Shown: positions 34,455 to 43,647, counted from the stretch's first letter. The stretch is 64,000 nt of DNA from JADFNB01 sp036397455 (GCA_036397455.1 DASWIX010000037.1:1-64000), one strand, 5' to 3'. Translations and numbers: made by a program. The notes: generated by a model from the sequence alone, not told the origin.

Positions 34455-34943
34455 TTACGGCGTCGTATCGCGCGGCGTGGCGAACAGCGGACACCGTTCG
34501 TCGCTGACCGCGGCCCACCGGATGCGCATCCCGTAGAGCGGCAGGGTGACCACGTCACTCGAGATCGTACCGATCTGGGGATAGTCCGCCGGGCCGTCGG
34601 AATCGAAGATCAGCACGCCTCGAAAGACCTCGGTCGAATCATCGACCAGCGCCAGGGCGAAGCCTGGCGCGACGGGGAATCCCGCGCCTTCGTATCCCAG
34701 CACGACGCCACCCGGCCCGGGCGCGGCGATCGCTCGCATCGTCCCCCGGCCGACCACGCGTGCCGGGACCACTCCGGTCAGGGCGGTCGGCGGCGTATCC
34801 AGGACCGTCGTACCGCCCTGGAAGTGATCGATGACGAGGCTGCTGGCCGCGAGGTTGGCGAAACCGCACACGGCGCTGTTCTCGGGATCGCGTGCCCGGC
34901 CGCAGCCGGCAAGGCCGAGGCTGAGCAACAGGAGACGTTTCAT
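34455..34943 (-). CDS. Hypothetical lipoprotein
   Basis: The 162-residue protein has a classical lipoprotein signal 'MKRLLLLSLGLAGC' (Cys14). The mature part has 'SSLVIDHFQGGTTVLD' and 'FRGVLIFDSDGPADYPQIG' and a second Cys pair that could form a disulfide ('AVCGF' near the N-terminus and 'DERCPLF' near the C-terminus). The family is not recognised. It is convergent with the preceding gene (9 nt apart) and divergent from the gene at 35104. Confidence 0.7.
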   Translation of the reverse strand: MKRLLLLSLGLAGCGRARDPENSAVCGFANLAASSLVIDHFQGGTTVLDTPPTALTGVVPARVVGRGTMRAIAAPGPGGVVLGYEGAGFPVAPGFALALVDDSTEVFRGVLIFDSDGPADYPQIGTISSDVVTLPLYGMRIRWAAVSDERCPLFATPRDTTP

Positions 34944-35015
34944 ACAGGGTAATTTGAGTCCAATGCCCGCCGGCTGCCACTGGCTGGAGGCGGCGGGCGG
35001 CCTTTGGCGCTATTC

Positions 35016-35045
35016 TTGACCCCCGTTTGAACCGCGGATTAACGT
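35016..35045 (+). promoter_or_regulatory. Promoter of the coiled-coil / RemA-like gene pair
   Basis: TTGACC at 35016-35021, an 18-nt spacer, then TAACGT at 35040-35045. Transcription would start near 35052, about 52 nt before the GTG at 35104. Confidence 0.5.
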
Positions 35046-35103
35046 TCCGCGACGAGGATATCGATTCGCCATGCCCATCAGGTAACGGGACGTCAGACAC
35101 CAG

Positions 35104-35634
35104 GTGTTCGAGCGACTTCGTGATGCGGTGAATGCGGCGTTGGATGCCGCGATGCCCCCGCCGGATTGGCGCGACTTGACGTCGCAGATGCGCCAGGCGG
35201 CGGTGGAGGGGCGGGCGGCGCTCGCGAAGATTCGCGAAGATCTGGCGCGAACCGATCAGGCGGTGTCGGCGGAACGGACGTTGTTGGACGATGCGCGGCG
35301 GCGCGGGGACCTCGCCTCGGCGATCGACGATCCGGAAACGGTCGAGGTCGCGGAGCGTTTCGCGCGCAAACACGCGGAGCGTCTGGCGGTGCTGGAGCAG
35401 AAACGGGACGCGCTGCGTGCGGAACTGACGTTAGTCGAGCGGGAGGTGGAGGAGATGGTCGGCCAACTGAAGGCCGTCGAGCTGCGCGGCGGCGGGCCGG
35501 CGCCGAACGCCGCGCCACGGATGGCCATGCCGGACGAAGAGGAGCAGCAACTCCGAGCGGACCTCGATCGTGCGGGGCGAGAAGCGGATGCCAGCGCCCG
35601 ATTGGAAGAACTCAAGAAACGGATGGGAAGGTAG
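35104..35634 (+). CDS. Coiled-coil protein, possibly PspA/IM30-like
   Basis: The 176-residue protein starts at GTG 35104. It is almost entirely charged heptad-type helix, e.g. 'RDLTSQMRQAAVEGRAALAK', 'KHAERLAVLEQKRDALRAEL' and 'EEEQQLRADLDRAGREADA', with a Pro/Ala-rich break near residue 130. There is no signal peptide or membrane segment. Length and helix pattern resemble a shortened PspA/IM30 protein, but the N-terminal amphipathic helix (FERLRDAVNAALDAAMPP) is the only supporting feature. Other coiled-coil roles are equally possible. The next gene follows after 9 nt. Confidence 0.6.
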   Translation: MFERLRDAVNAALDAAMPPPDWRDLTSQMRQAAVEGRAALAKIREDLARTDQAVSAERTLLDDARRRGDLASAIDDPETVEVAERFARKHAERLAVLEQKRDALRAELTLVEREVEEMVGQLKAVELRGGGPAPNAAPRMAMPDEEEQQLRADLDRAGREADASARLEELKKRMGR

Positions 35635-35643
35635 GCGAGCACC

Positions 35644-36048
35644 ATGGACGTGATTCCGGATCGGATGGTGTACCTGGGCTACGGCAAGTATTGGCGATCC
35701 GACGCCATCGTGGGACTGATGCCGATCGAGGAAGCGCGGGGTCCCGGCCGCCGCACGGACGTCTACACCGCGACGCTGGACCACCCGATCACCGCGTCGC
35801 GCAGCGAACAGGCGATTCTGCAGGACATGGCCATCGCGTCCGATGAGGTGTTCCGCATGCAGGAAGTGCGCGAAGTCCTGGCCGATCTCGCGGATGGACT
35901 TGGTGACCTGCCCGACGTGCTACGCCGCATGCTCGCCACCGAAGCGCATTTCGACGTGGATGCGTGGATCCGCCGGCTGCGCGCATCGGTGCCCACCGAG
36001 GCCGGCGAAGCGGCGGCGGGCCAGAACGATCTCTTCGAATCCCGCTGA
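35644..36048 (+). CDS. Small protein with an N-terminal RemA/DUF370-like segment
   Basis: The 134-residue protein has an N-terminal ~65 residues 'VYLGYGKYWRSDAIVGLMP...' followed by 'GPGRRTDVYTATLDHPITASRSEQAIL' (in part). This parallels RemA/DUF370 (G-F-G-N, an Ile-Val-Pro strand, R-R-T, then D/H-x-I-x-S), a DNA-binding regulator of extracellular matrix in Bacillus. RemA itself is about 85 residues; the C-terminal half here is helical and acidic and has no counterpart. The match is by eye only, so the function is tentative. It is probably cotranscribed with the coiled-coil gene. Confidence 0.55.
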   Translation: MDVIPDRMVYLGYGKYWRSDAIVGLMPIEEARGPGRRTDVYTATLDHPITASRSEQAILQDMAIASDEVFRMQEVREVLADLADGLGDLPDVLRRMLATEAHFDVDAWIRRLRASVPTEAGEAAAGQNDLFESR

Positions 36049-36087
36049 CGCGGGGCGCGGGGTGACGGGGCGACCCCGGCGGAGCGC

Positions 36088-37095
36088 CTACGGAGCCGGT
36101 GCCGCGGGGCCGCGGGCCGGCTCTTCGGCGTAGTGGCAGGCGACGCGGGTGCCGTCGAGGTCGCGCAACGCCGGCGATTCGCGCTCGCACCGCGTGTCCT
36201 TGCGCGGATGCGGGCAGCGGGGATGGAACGCACATCCCGGTGGCACGGCCATCGGACTCGGAGGCTCGCCCGGTAACACGATCCGGTTGGCGCGCCGGGT
36301 TGGATCGGGTGCGGGGACGGCTGAGAGGAGCGCCGCGGTGTACGGGTGGCGCGGGATGCGATAGAGCCGCGTGGCGAGGGCGTCTTCGACGATGCGGCCG
36401 AGGTACATGACCATGACCCGCTGCGCCATTTGGCGGACGACGGCGAGATCGTGCGCAATGAACAGGTAGGTCAGTCCACGGCGTGCCTGGAGGTCGCGCA
36501 GGAGCGTGAGCACCTGCGCCTGCACCGACACGTCCAGCGCGGACACCGGCTCGTCCAATACGAGGCACTCGGGTTCCACCGCAAGCGCTCGGGCGATACA
36601 CACGCGCTGACGCTGACCGCCGGACAGTTCGTGCGGGTACCGTTCGGCGAACGACGGATCGAGCCCTACTTCCCGCAACAAGGCGGTCACACGATCGTCG
36701 GCGTCGCCGGCGGGTGCGAGGTGATGAATCTCGATCGGCTCGCGAACCGCGGTGCCGATCCGCATCCGTGGGTTGAGCGAACCGAACGGGTCCTGAAAGA
36801 CGATCTGGATTCTGCGGCGAAACGCGCGCAACGCCCGCGGGTCGAGCGCCAGCACCTCGACGCCGTCGAACACGATGCGGCCGGCGTCCGGGGTGAGCAG
36901 GCGCACGACGCACCGACTGAGCGTCGACTTCCCCGACCCGCTCTCGCCGACGAGCCCGAGCGTCTGGCCGCGGGGAATCGCGAGCGAGACGCCGTCGACC
37001 GCGTGCAGCGTGTCCGGTTTCCGCAACCAGCCGCGTGACACCGGAAAGCGCTTGACGAGCCCGTCGACGACGAGCAGGGGATCGGCGGTGGTCAC
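36088..37095 (-). CDS. Peptide/nickel-type ABC transporter ATP-binding protein (OppF/DppF-like)
   Basis: The 335-residue protein has Walker A 'GESGSGKST', Q-loop 'VFQDPFGSLNPRM', signature 'LSGGQRQR', Walker B 'CLVLDEPVSALD' and H-loop 'IAHDL'. The C-terminus has the oligopeptide-transporter extension with four cysteines ('GCAFHPRCPHP', 'TRCERES', 'VACHYA'), which in this family can bind a 4Fe-4S cluster. It starts at GTG 37093-37095, overlapping the stop of the OppD-like gene by 3 nt. It is the last gene of a B-C-D-F transporter operon; substrate unknown. Confidence 0.9.
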   Translation of the reverse strand: MTTADPLLVVDGLVKRFPVSRGWLRKPDTLHAVDGVSLAIPRGQTLGLVGESGSGKSTLSRCVVRLLTPDAGRIVFDGVEVLALDPRALRAFRRRIQIVFQDPFGSLNPRMRIGTAVREPIEIHHLAPAGDADDRVTALLREVGLDPSFAERYPHELSGGQRQRVCIARALAVEPECLVLDEPVSALDVSVQAQVLTLLRDLQARRGLTYLFIAHDLAVVRQMAQRVMVMYLGRIVEDALATRLYRIPRHPYTAALLSAVPAPDPTRRANRIVLPGEPPSPMAVPPGCAFHPRCPHPRKDTRCERESPALRDLDGTRVACHYAEEPARGPAAPAP

Positions 37096-38072
37096 GACGG
37101 GTCACCCGGCGCGGCGCGCAGCCAGCACCGCGCCGTCTGTCCGGCCGCGACATCGATCAGCGGCGGCTCGGTGTGGCATCGTTCCCAGGCATGCGTGCAG
37201 CGCGGATGGAAGCGGCACCCGTCGGGCCACGCGGTCGCGGGCGGGACGGCACCGGGTATCGCCGGGGTGGGGTAGGCCGGACCATCGAGCCGCGGGGCCG
37301 CCTGGAGCAGTCCTTCGGTGTACGGGTGCGCGGGGTGGGCGTAGAGCCGGGCGGTGGGCGCCTGCTCGACGATCCGCCCGCCATACATCACGGCCACACG
37401 ATCGGCGATCTCGGCTGCCACGCCGAGGTCGTGCGTAATGAGGACCATCGCCATGTCCAGGCGCTGCGCGAGATCACGCAACAGGTCGAGGATCTGCGCC
37501 TGAATCGTGACATCGAGGGCGGTGGTGGGTTCGTCGGCGATCAGCACGCGGGGACGGCACACGAGCGCCATGGCGATCATCACGCGTTGCCGCATCCCGC
37601 CACTGAGTTCGTGCGGATACGATCGCCATCGCCGGGTCGGATCCGGGATGCCGACCAGGCGCAGCATCTCGACGGTGCGGTCGCGCACCTCCGCCCGCGT
37701 GACCGATTCATGGGCCTCGACGGTTTCGCCGATCTGCGTGCCCACGGTGAGAACCGGGTTCAGGCTTGTCATCGGTTCCTGGAAGATCATGGCAATGCCG
37801 GCGCCGCGCACACGCCGCAGGTCGCGCGGCGAGAGGGTGAGCAGGTCCCGGCCGTCGAACTCCACGCGGCTGTCGGGATGGATGCGGCCCGGTGGTTCGA
37901 TCAGGCGCAGGATCGAGAGGGCGGTGACCGTTTTGCCCGAGCCCGATTCGCCCACCAGTGCCAGCGTCTCGCCCGGGTCCAGCGAAAACGAAACGCCGTC
38001 GACCGCCCGCGCGGTGCCGGCGGGCGTGTCGAACGTCGTCGTCAGGTCCTGGACCCGGAGGAGCGGCGTCAT
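37092..38072 (-). CDS. Peptide/nickel-type ABC transporter ATP-binding protein (OppD/DppD-like)
   Basis: The 326-residue protein has Walker A 'GESGSGKTV', 'FQEPMTSLNPVLTVG', signature 'LSGGMRQRV', Walker B 'VLIADEPTTALD' and 'ITHDLG'. The C-terminal extension has the family cysteines ('GCRFHPRCTHAWERC', 'ARCWL'). ATG 38070-38072 overlaps the OppC-like stop by 3 nt. The long frame reaching 38744 is a shadow of that permease gene. Confidence 0.9.
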   Translation of the reverse strand: MTPLLRVQDLTTTFDTPAGTARAVDGVSFSLDPGETLALVGESGSGKTVTALSILRLIEPPGRIHPDSRVEFDGRDLLTLSPRDLRRVRGAGIAMIFQEPMTSLNPVLTVGTQIGETVEAHESVTRAEVRDRTVEMLRLVGIPDPTRRWRSYPHELSGGMRQRVMIAMALVCRPRVLIADEPTTALDVTIQAQILDLLRDLAQRLDMAMVLITHDLGVAAEIADRVAVMYGGRIVEQAPTARLYAHPAHPYTEGLLQAAPRLDGPAYPTPAIPGAVPPATAWPDGCRFHPRCTHAWERCHTEPPLIDVAAGQTARCWLRAAPGDPS

Positions 38073-38875
38073 CGGTCGCGCGGGTCCAGCGCGGCACGCA
38101 TGCCATCGGCGAGGACGGAGAACGCCATGACGGTGGCGACGATGGCCAGTCCCGGCGCCGTCGAGATCCACGGGGCGGAGGCGAACAGGTGCTGGCCGTC
38201 GGCAATGATGTTGCCCCATGACGGCATGGGCTGCGGCACACCGACCCCGAGATAGGACAGTCCGGCTTCCAGCAGAATGACCTGCCCGATGCCGAGACTG
38301 GCGACCACGAGAATGGGCGCGGCGACATTGGGGAGGACGTGGCGGACGAGAATGCGGTGGGTCGGGATGCCGATGGCCCGGGCGGCGGCGACGTACTCGC
38401 GCCCGCGCGCACTCTGCGTTTCCGCGCGCACGATCCGGCTCACGCCGAACCAGCCGGTGAACCCGAGGATACCGACGAGCACCGGGACGGTGATCCCCTC
38501 CCACAGGGCGAGTACCACGAGCACGACGAAGATCTTGGGAATGGCGAGGCCGGCGTCGACCACGCGCATCAACCCGGCATCCACCGCGCCACCCGCGTAC
38601 CCGGCGGCGAGGCCGACGGCGGTGCCGACGGTCACCGAGATGGCGACGGCGAGAACGCCGATCAGCAGCGACACTCGCGCCCCGTACAGCACCCGACTCA
38701 ACACGTCGCGACTGAACATGTCGGTGCCGAACGGGTGGGCCCACGATGGCGCCGCATTGCGCAACCCGATCAGGTCGGGCTGTGCGGTGGGCGCATAGGG
38801 GGCAATGACGGGAGCGAGGATCGCCAGCAGCAGGAGCGCGGCCACGGCCAACGAACCCAGACGAATACGGGTCAC
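38069..38875 (-). CDS. ABC transporter permease (OppC/DppC-like)
   Basis: The 268-residue inner-membrane permease has an N-terminal membrane helix (LAVAALLLLAILAPVIAPYA), the conserved OppC-N motif 'HPFGTDMFSRDVLSRVLYGARVSL' (in part), four or five further helices, and the EAA loop 'EYVAAARAIGIPTHRILVRHVLPN' (in part) that docks on the ATPases. It starts at GTG 38873-38875, overlapping the OppB-like stop by 4 nt. Confidence 0.92.
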   Translation of the reverse strand: MTRIRLGSLAVAALLLLAILAPVIAPYAPTAQPDLIGLRNAAPSWAHPFGTDMFSRDVLSRVLYGARVSLLIGVLAVAISVTVGTAVGLAAGYAGGAVDAGLMRVVDAGLAIPKIFVVLVVLALWEGITVPVLVGILGFTGWFGVSRIVRAETQSARGREYVAAARAIGIPTHRILVRHVLPNVAAPILVVASLGIGQVILLEAGLSYLGVGVPQPMPSWGNIIADGQHLFASAPWISTAPGLAIVATVMAFSVLADGMRAALDPRDR

Positions 38876-39867
38876 GCCGCCGTCCTCGTGCGCGGATCGA
38901 TCAGGCGGGTCGCGACATCGGCGAGGAGATTGCCCACGACGACCATCGCCGCGGCGAGGATGGCCGCTCCGGTCACCACCGGATAATCGCGCCGGCCGAC
39001 GGCGTCGGCGGCGAGTTTCCCGAGGCCCGGCCAGGCGAAGACGGTCTCGATCAGCACCGCGCCGGACAAGAGCACCGGAAACGCGAGACCGGCCAATGTA
39101 ATGGTGGGCAGCAACGCGTTCCGGAGCGCGTGCCGCATCACCACGGCACGTTCGCGCAGGCCCTTGGCGCGCGCCGTGCGAACGCAATCTTGCCGGATGG
39201 CTTCGAGCATGGCCGAACGCTGATGGCGGGCCGTGTATCCCGCGCTCACCAGGCCGAGTGCCAGCGCGGGCAGGATCAGGTGATGCATGCGGTCGAACAG
39301 CTTCCCCGCGAGCGACGCATAGGGATAGGTCACCGGGTTGGTCACGCCGGCGATCGGAAACCACCCCAAGCGTTCACCAAACACGAACATCAACAACAAC
39401 CCGAGCCAGAACACGGGCATGGAATAGAGTGTGATGGTGACCCCGGACAGGGTCCGGTCGGTGGCGGACCCTGGTCGAGTGCCCTGAGCTATCCCGACCA
39501 GGGTGCCGAGCCCGAAATCGATCAGCAAGGCGACCGTGGCGAGCAGCAGGGTGTTCGGGATGGCCTCGCGGATCGCCTGGACGACCGGGCGGTGCTGCGT
39601 ATACGAGATCCCCAGGTCGCCGCGCGCGAGGTTCCCGAGGTAGCGCAGGTACTGGATGGGGATCGGCTGATCCAGTCCGAAGTTTTGCCGCATCCGGCTC
39701 ACGACTTCAGGTGTGATGCGCGGTTGCTCGCTGAGTGACGTGAGCGGGTCACCAGGCGCCGCGTGCAGCAGGACAAACACCAGTGTGGCCACCGTGAACA
39801 TGACGATGAGACCCTGGGCCAGGCGGCCGGCGACGAAGGGCAGCACGTTACGGTGTCCCCGCGCCAT
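38872..39867 (-). CDS. ABC transporter permease (OppB/DppB-like)
   Basis: The 331-residue protein has a first helix 'GLIVMFTVATLVFVLLHAAPGDP' (in part), then the family segment 'FGLDQPIPIQYLRYLGNLARG' (in part), four helices, and the EAA loop 'RQDCVRTARAKGLRERAVVMRHALRN' (in part). ATG 39865-39867 is the start. It is the first gene of the transporter operon. No periplasmic substrate-binding protein is encoded beside it; the gene upstream is a lipoate ligase-like enzyme. Confidence 0.92.
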   Translation of the reverse strand: MARGHRNVLPFVAGRLAQGLIVMFTVATLVFVLLHAAPGDPLTSLSEQPRITPEVVSRMRQNFGLDQPIPIQYLRYLGNLARGDLGISYTQHRPVVQAIREAIPNTLLLATVALLIDFGLGTLVGIAQGTRPGSATDRTLSGVTITLYSMPVFWLGLLLMFVFGERLGWFPIAGVTNPVTYPYASLAGKLFDRMHHLILPALALGLVSAGYTARHQRSAMLEAIRQDCVRTARAKGLRERAVVMRHALRNALLPTITLAGLAFPVLLSGAVLIETVFAWPGLGKLAADAVGRRDYPVVTGAAILAAAMVVVGNLLADVATRLIDPRTRTAA

Positions 39868-39969
39868 CGTGCCCACGTGTGCGCGGGACCGACCGACGAG
39901 GGATCGACAGCGGTGATGGCCGGATCGGCACAAAGGACCTCCGGGATGGGACCCCCAAGAAGATGGGAG

Positions 39970-40716
39970 CTATCGGCGCCACGTCCAGCATGCGTTCGCG
40001 AAGTGGTTGTCCGGCGCGACCGTCATGGTGGCGTGTTCCCAGTGTCCTCCCCACGCGTCTCGTGCGGCTCGCGCAATGGCGGTCGCCGCGTCGGTCCACG
40101 GGACCGGACGGCCCAGCACCGCGCGCAGGGAGGTGGCCAACGTCGTCGGTGCGGGGCCCCGGGTCACCCGTGCGACCGTGTCCTGGCGGTCCTCGAGGAG
40201 CACGGACCCGTGTTGCAGGAAGGCGCTCCCGACCCGGACCTGCGCGCTGCCGACGAGTTTCCGGCCATCAACCACGATCTCGCCGCCGGCGGGCGAGGCG
40301 AAGCACGCGCCGGCTGCGAGACGGGTGGCATGGGTCGCGCGCGGGGCCAGAGCGGCCGCGACGCCGAGGGTCCGGAGGCCCGCGGCGATGACCTCGTGAA
40401 TCGCGACGTAGGTGTTCCGCATCGGGCCGAACAGATCGATGGGAGCGGCGACGGCGTAGGTGACTTCGGCCTCGTGCCACACGGCGCGCCCGCCAGTCGG
40501 CCGGCGGACGGTGTCGAGGCCCAGGGTGGTGATGCGCGCCTGGTCGTAGCGCGTCAGCGCGGGTTCGTTGCGTCCGAACGACAGACAGGGAGGATCCCAA
40601 CGGTAGAGGCGCAAGTACGCGCCGCCCTGCTGCGCGGCGCGCAGCAGGGCGGCGTCGATCGCCATGTTGCGCGATCCCGATTGCCCGACCTCGTCGATGT
40701 CGAGCGACCACGGCAC
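39970..40716 (-). CDS. Lipoate--protein ligase A-like / LipM-like octanoyltransferase
   Basis: The 248-residue BPL/LplA-fold protein contains 'SRNMAIDAALL', 'RPTGGRAVWHEAEVTYAVA' and 'GRKLVGSAQVRVGSAFLQHGSVLL' (in part). It has both the lysine of 'GRKLVGSAQ' (substrate-contacting in LplA) and a cysteine in 'ACFASPAGG' at the place where LipM-type octanoyltransferases have theirs. It could therefore scavenge lipoate or move octanoate between GcvH and other domains. GTG 40714-40716 is used; the family normally begins just here. It follows gcvP by 14 nt, beside the lipoylated GcvH, in addition to lipB/lipA elsewhere in the window. Confidence 0.85.
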   Translation of the reverse strand: MPWSLDIDEVGQSGSRNMAIDAALLRAAQQGGAYLRLYRWDPPCLSFGRNEPALTRYDQARITTLGLDTVRRPTGGRAVWHEAEVTYAVAAPIDLFGPMRNTYVAIHEVIAAGLRTLGVAAALAPRATHATRLAAGACFASPAGGEIVVDGRKLVGSAQVRVGSAFLQHGSVLLEDRQDTVARVTRGPAPTTLATSLRAVLGRPVPWTDAATAIARAARDAWGGHWEHATMTVAPDNHFANACWTWRR

Positions 40717-40730
40717 GGCGGCGCCGGCGT

Positions 40731-43607
40731 TCAGGATAGCGCGTATTCCTCGATCGGCGGGCACGAACAGACGAGATGCCGATCGCCGAACGCGGCATCG
40801 ATCCGGCCCACGGCCGGCCAGACTTTGTGGCTGCGCGTCGCCGCCGTCGGGAACGCGGCGACTTCGCGACCGTAGGGGCGATCCCACGTGTCGACCACCA
40901 CCTGTCCCAGCGTATGCGGCGCGCGCTTCACGACGTTCTGGTCCCGATCCGCCTCGCCGCGTTCGATCGCGCGGACCTCGTCGCGAATCGCGATCAACGC
41001 ATCGCAGAACCGATCCAGTTCCTCCTTGGACTCGCTCTCGGTTGGTTCGACCATCAGGGTGCCGGGCACCGGGAACGAGATGGTCGGCGGGTGGAATCCG
41101 TAGTCCATCAGGCGTTTGGCGATGTCCTCGACGTCGACGCCCGCCGACGCCTTGAGAGGCCGCGTATCGAGAATGCCTTCGTGCGCGACGAGGCCGTCCG
41201 CACCGCTGTACAACAGCGGGTAGTCGCGCTCCAGCCGTTTCATGACGTAATTGGCCGTGAGGATGGCGACTTTGGTGGCGTCGGTCAGTCCGTCCGCGCC
41301 CATCATGGCGATGTAGGCCCAGGAGATCGGGAGAATGGACGGACTGCCCCATGGTGCCGCGGAGACGGTCCCACACGATGCCGCGCGACCGAGCGGGACG
41401 ACCGGGTGGTCGGGGAGAAACGGCACGAGATGCGCCGCCACACCGATCGGTCCCATGCCGGGTCCGCCGCCGCCGTGGGGGATGCAGAAGGTCTTGTGCA
41501 GGTTGAGGTGGCACACGTCGGCGCCGTAGTCACCGGGGCGCGCCAGCCCGACCTGCGCGTTGAGGTTCGCGCCGTCGAAGTAGACCTGACCGCCGTGCTC
41601 GTGCACGATCTCGCACACCTCGCGAATGCCCGCCTCAAACACCCCGTGTGTGGACGGATAGGTCACCATCAGCGCGCCGAGCGTCTCGCGGTGGGTCTCG
41701 GCCTTGGCGCGCAGATCCGCGAGATCGATGTTGCCGTGATCGTCCGTGGCGACGACGACCACCTGCATGCCCGCCATGACCGCGCTCGCGGGGTTGGTGC
41801 CGTGCGCCGACTTGGGGATAAGGCAGGTCGTGCGGTGGCCTTGCTGGCGCGAGCGGTGATAGGCGCGGATCACCAGCAGGCCGGCAAACTCGCCCTGGGC
41901 TCCGGCGTTCGGTTGCAACGACACCGCGGCGAACCCGGTGATCTCGCAGAGCCAGGACTCGAGCGTGTCGAACAACTCCGTGTAGCCCGCCGCCTGCTCG
42001 CGCGGGGCGAAGGGATGCAGCGCGCCAAACGCGGGCCAGGTGACGGGGATCATCTCGGCGGTGGCATTCAACTTGAGCGTGCACGATCCGAGCGGGATCA
42101 TCGCCGAGGTCAACGAGAGATCGCGATCCTCGAGGCGCTTGAGGTAGCGCAGCATCTCCGTCTCCGACCGATACCGATGGAACACCGGATGATCGAGGAA
42201 CCCGCTCACCCGGCGCAGGAGGTCGGGGATGGCCGATGCGGGCATCCGTTCGTCGGTCGCGGTCGCGGGCGGTGTGTCGAGCGCGCAGGCCGCCAGGACA
42301 TCGGCGACATCCGCGCGGGTCGTCGTTTCGTCGAGCGTGATGCCGAGGCGCGATGGGGCAATGCGGCGGAGGTTGATGCGGCGTTCCCGGGCCGCGGCGA
42401 CGATGCGGTCGAGCCGGTCCGGGTCTGCGTCGATGGCGACCGTATCGAAGTACGCCGGGTGCGCGACCGGCAGGCCGAGTCGGGACAGGCCGTCGGCGAG
42501 GGTCGCCGCCAGCGCGTGCACCCGGCGTGCGATGCGTCGCAGGCCCTCGGGGCCGTGATACACGGCGTACATCCCGGCGATCACCGCGAGCAGGACCTGC
42601 GCCGTGCAGATGTTGCTCGTCGCCTTGTCGCGCCGGATATGCTGTTCGCGGGTCTGCAGCGCCATGCGCAGCGCCATCCGGCCATCGACGTCTTTTGACG
42701 CGCCGATGATCCGGCCGGGAATCACCCGTTTGTGCTCGTCGCGGGTGGCGAAGAACGCGGCGTGCGGGCCGCCGTATCCCATCGGGACGCCGAACCGCTG
42801 CGAGTTGCCGACGGCGATGTCCGCGCCCCATTCCCCCGGCGGTGCCAGCAGCACCAGCGCCAGCAGATCGGTCGCCACGGTCACCAGGGCTCCCGCGGCG
42901 TGCGCGCGGGCGCACACGTCCCGCAGGTCGGGGATGGCCCCTTCGGTGGTGGGATACTGCACGAGCGCGCCGATCGTGTCGTGATCGAACACGAACGCGT
43001 CGGGTTGTTCAATGCGCAGGGTAATGCCGCGCGCTTCCGCCCGGGTGCGGACAACGGCGATGGTCTGCGGATGGCATCCCGCGTCGACCAGGTACGTCGC
43101 CCCATCGCGGTTCTTGCTCGCCGCGAACGACATCGCCATCGCTTCAGCGGCCGCGGTGCCTTCATCGAGCAAGGACGCGTTCGCGACCGGGAGACCGGTC
43201 AGATCGGACACCACCGTTTGAAAGTTGAGCAGCGCTTCGAGGCGACCTTGTGAGATCTCGGGTTGGTACGGCGTGTAGGCGGTATACCAACCGGGGTTCT
43301 CCAGGATATTGCGCTGGATGACCGCCGGCGTGATGCAGTCGGCGTACCCCATCCCGATGTACGAACGGAAGATCTGGTTCCGGTCGGCGAGGTCGCGGAG
43401 CCGTGCCAGCACGCTCGCTTCGCTCGCCGCCGGCGGCAGAGCCAGCGGTCGCGCGAGGCGAATCTCGCTGGGGACGACCGTGTCGATCAAGTGGTCGAGC
43501 GATGCGAACCCGACGGTCTGCGCCATCGGGTTCCATGCGTCCGGCCTGGGGCCGATATGGCGAACGGCAAACGTGTCGCTCGCCGTGTCGCTACGTGGTG
43601 ATGGCAT
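40731..43607 (-). CDS. gcvP: Glycine dehydrogenase (decarboxylating), P-protein
   Basis: PLP enzyme that decarboxylates glycine and passes aminomethyl to lipoyl-GcvH. The protein has 958 residues, the fused single-chain form. The N-terminal half starts 'DTFAVRHIGPRPDAW' and includes 'SYIGMGYAD' and 'PYQPEISQGRLEALLNFQT' (in part). The C-terminal catalytic half includes 'PLGSCTLKLNA' and the PLP lysine Lys705 in 'NLHKTFCIPHGGGGPGMGP'. ATG 43605-43607 is preceded by GAGAGG; a GTG at 43619 would place that site inside the gene. gcvH is immediately upstream; gcvT is not in the window. Confidence 0.96.
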   Translation of the reverse strand: MPSPRSDTASDTFAVRHIGPRPDAWNPMAQTVGFASLDHLIDTVVPSEIRLARPLALPPAASEASVLARLRDLADRNQIFRSYIGMGYADCITPAVIQRNILENPGWYTAYTPYQPEISQGRLEALLNFQTVVSDLTGLPVANASLLDEGTAAAEAMAMSFAASKNRDGATYLVDAGCHPQTIAVVRTRAEARGITLRIEQPDAFVFDHDTIGALVQYPTTEGAIPDLRDVCARAHAAGALVTVATDLLALVLLAPPGEWGADIAVGNSQRFGVPMGYGGPHAAFFATRDEHKRVIPGRIIGASKDVDGRMALRMALQTREQHIRRDKATSNICTAQVLLAVIAGMYAVYHGPEGLRRIARRVHALAATLADGLSRLGLPVAHPAYFDTVAIDADPDRLDRIVAAARERRINLRRIAPSRLGITLDETTTRADVADVLAACALDTPPATATDERMPASAIPDLLRRVSGFLDHPVFHRYRSETEMLRYLKRLEDRDLSLTSAMIPLGSCTLKLNATAEMIPVTWPAFGALHPFAPREQAAGYTELFDTLESWLCEITGFAAVSLQPNAGAQGEFAGLLVIRAYHRSRQQGHRTTCLIPKSAHGTNPASAVMAGMQVVVVATDDHGNIDLADLRAKAETHRETLGALMVTYPSTHGVFEAGIREVCEIVHEHGGQVYFDGANLNAQVGLARPGDYGADVCHLNLHKTFCIPHGGGGPGMGPIGVAAHLVPFLPDHPVVPLGRAASCGTVSAAPWGSPSILPISWAYIAMMGADGLTDATKVAILTANYVMKRLERDYPLLYSGADGLVAHEGILDTRPLKASAGVDVEDIAKRLMDYGFHPPTISFPVPGTLMVEPTESESKEELDRFCDALIAIRDEVRAIERGEADRDQNVVKRAPHTLGQVVVDTWDRPYGREVAAFPTAATRSHKVWPAVGRIDAAFGDRHLVCSCPPIEEYALS

Positions 43608-43623
43608 GGATCCTCTCACACGA

Positions 43624-43647
43624 ACGCCCCGAGGAGTCCCGGGGCGT
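43624..43647 (-). other. Stem-loop between gcvH and gcvP
   Basis: ACGCCCCG (43624-43631) and CGGGGCGT (43640-43647) form a perfect 8-bp stem with an 8-nt loop, just before the gcvP ribosome site. There is no T-run after it on the minus strand, so it is not a standard terminator. It could adjust gcvH:gcvP stoichiometry by pausing or by protecting the upstream mRNA. Confidence 0.5.

Noticed and set aside
34455..34943. Treating the lipoprotein at 34455 as part of the kinase signalling set
   Set aside because: It is on the opposite strand from the gene at 33705, converges with it and has no recognisable sensory domain, so there is no positional support.
40776..42698. 640-codon plus-strand open frame
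   Set aside because: Antisense to gcvP, no recognisable domain, His/Arg/Asp-rich composition typical of GC-driven shadows.
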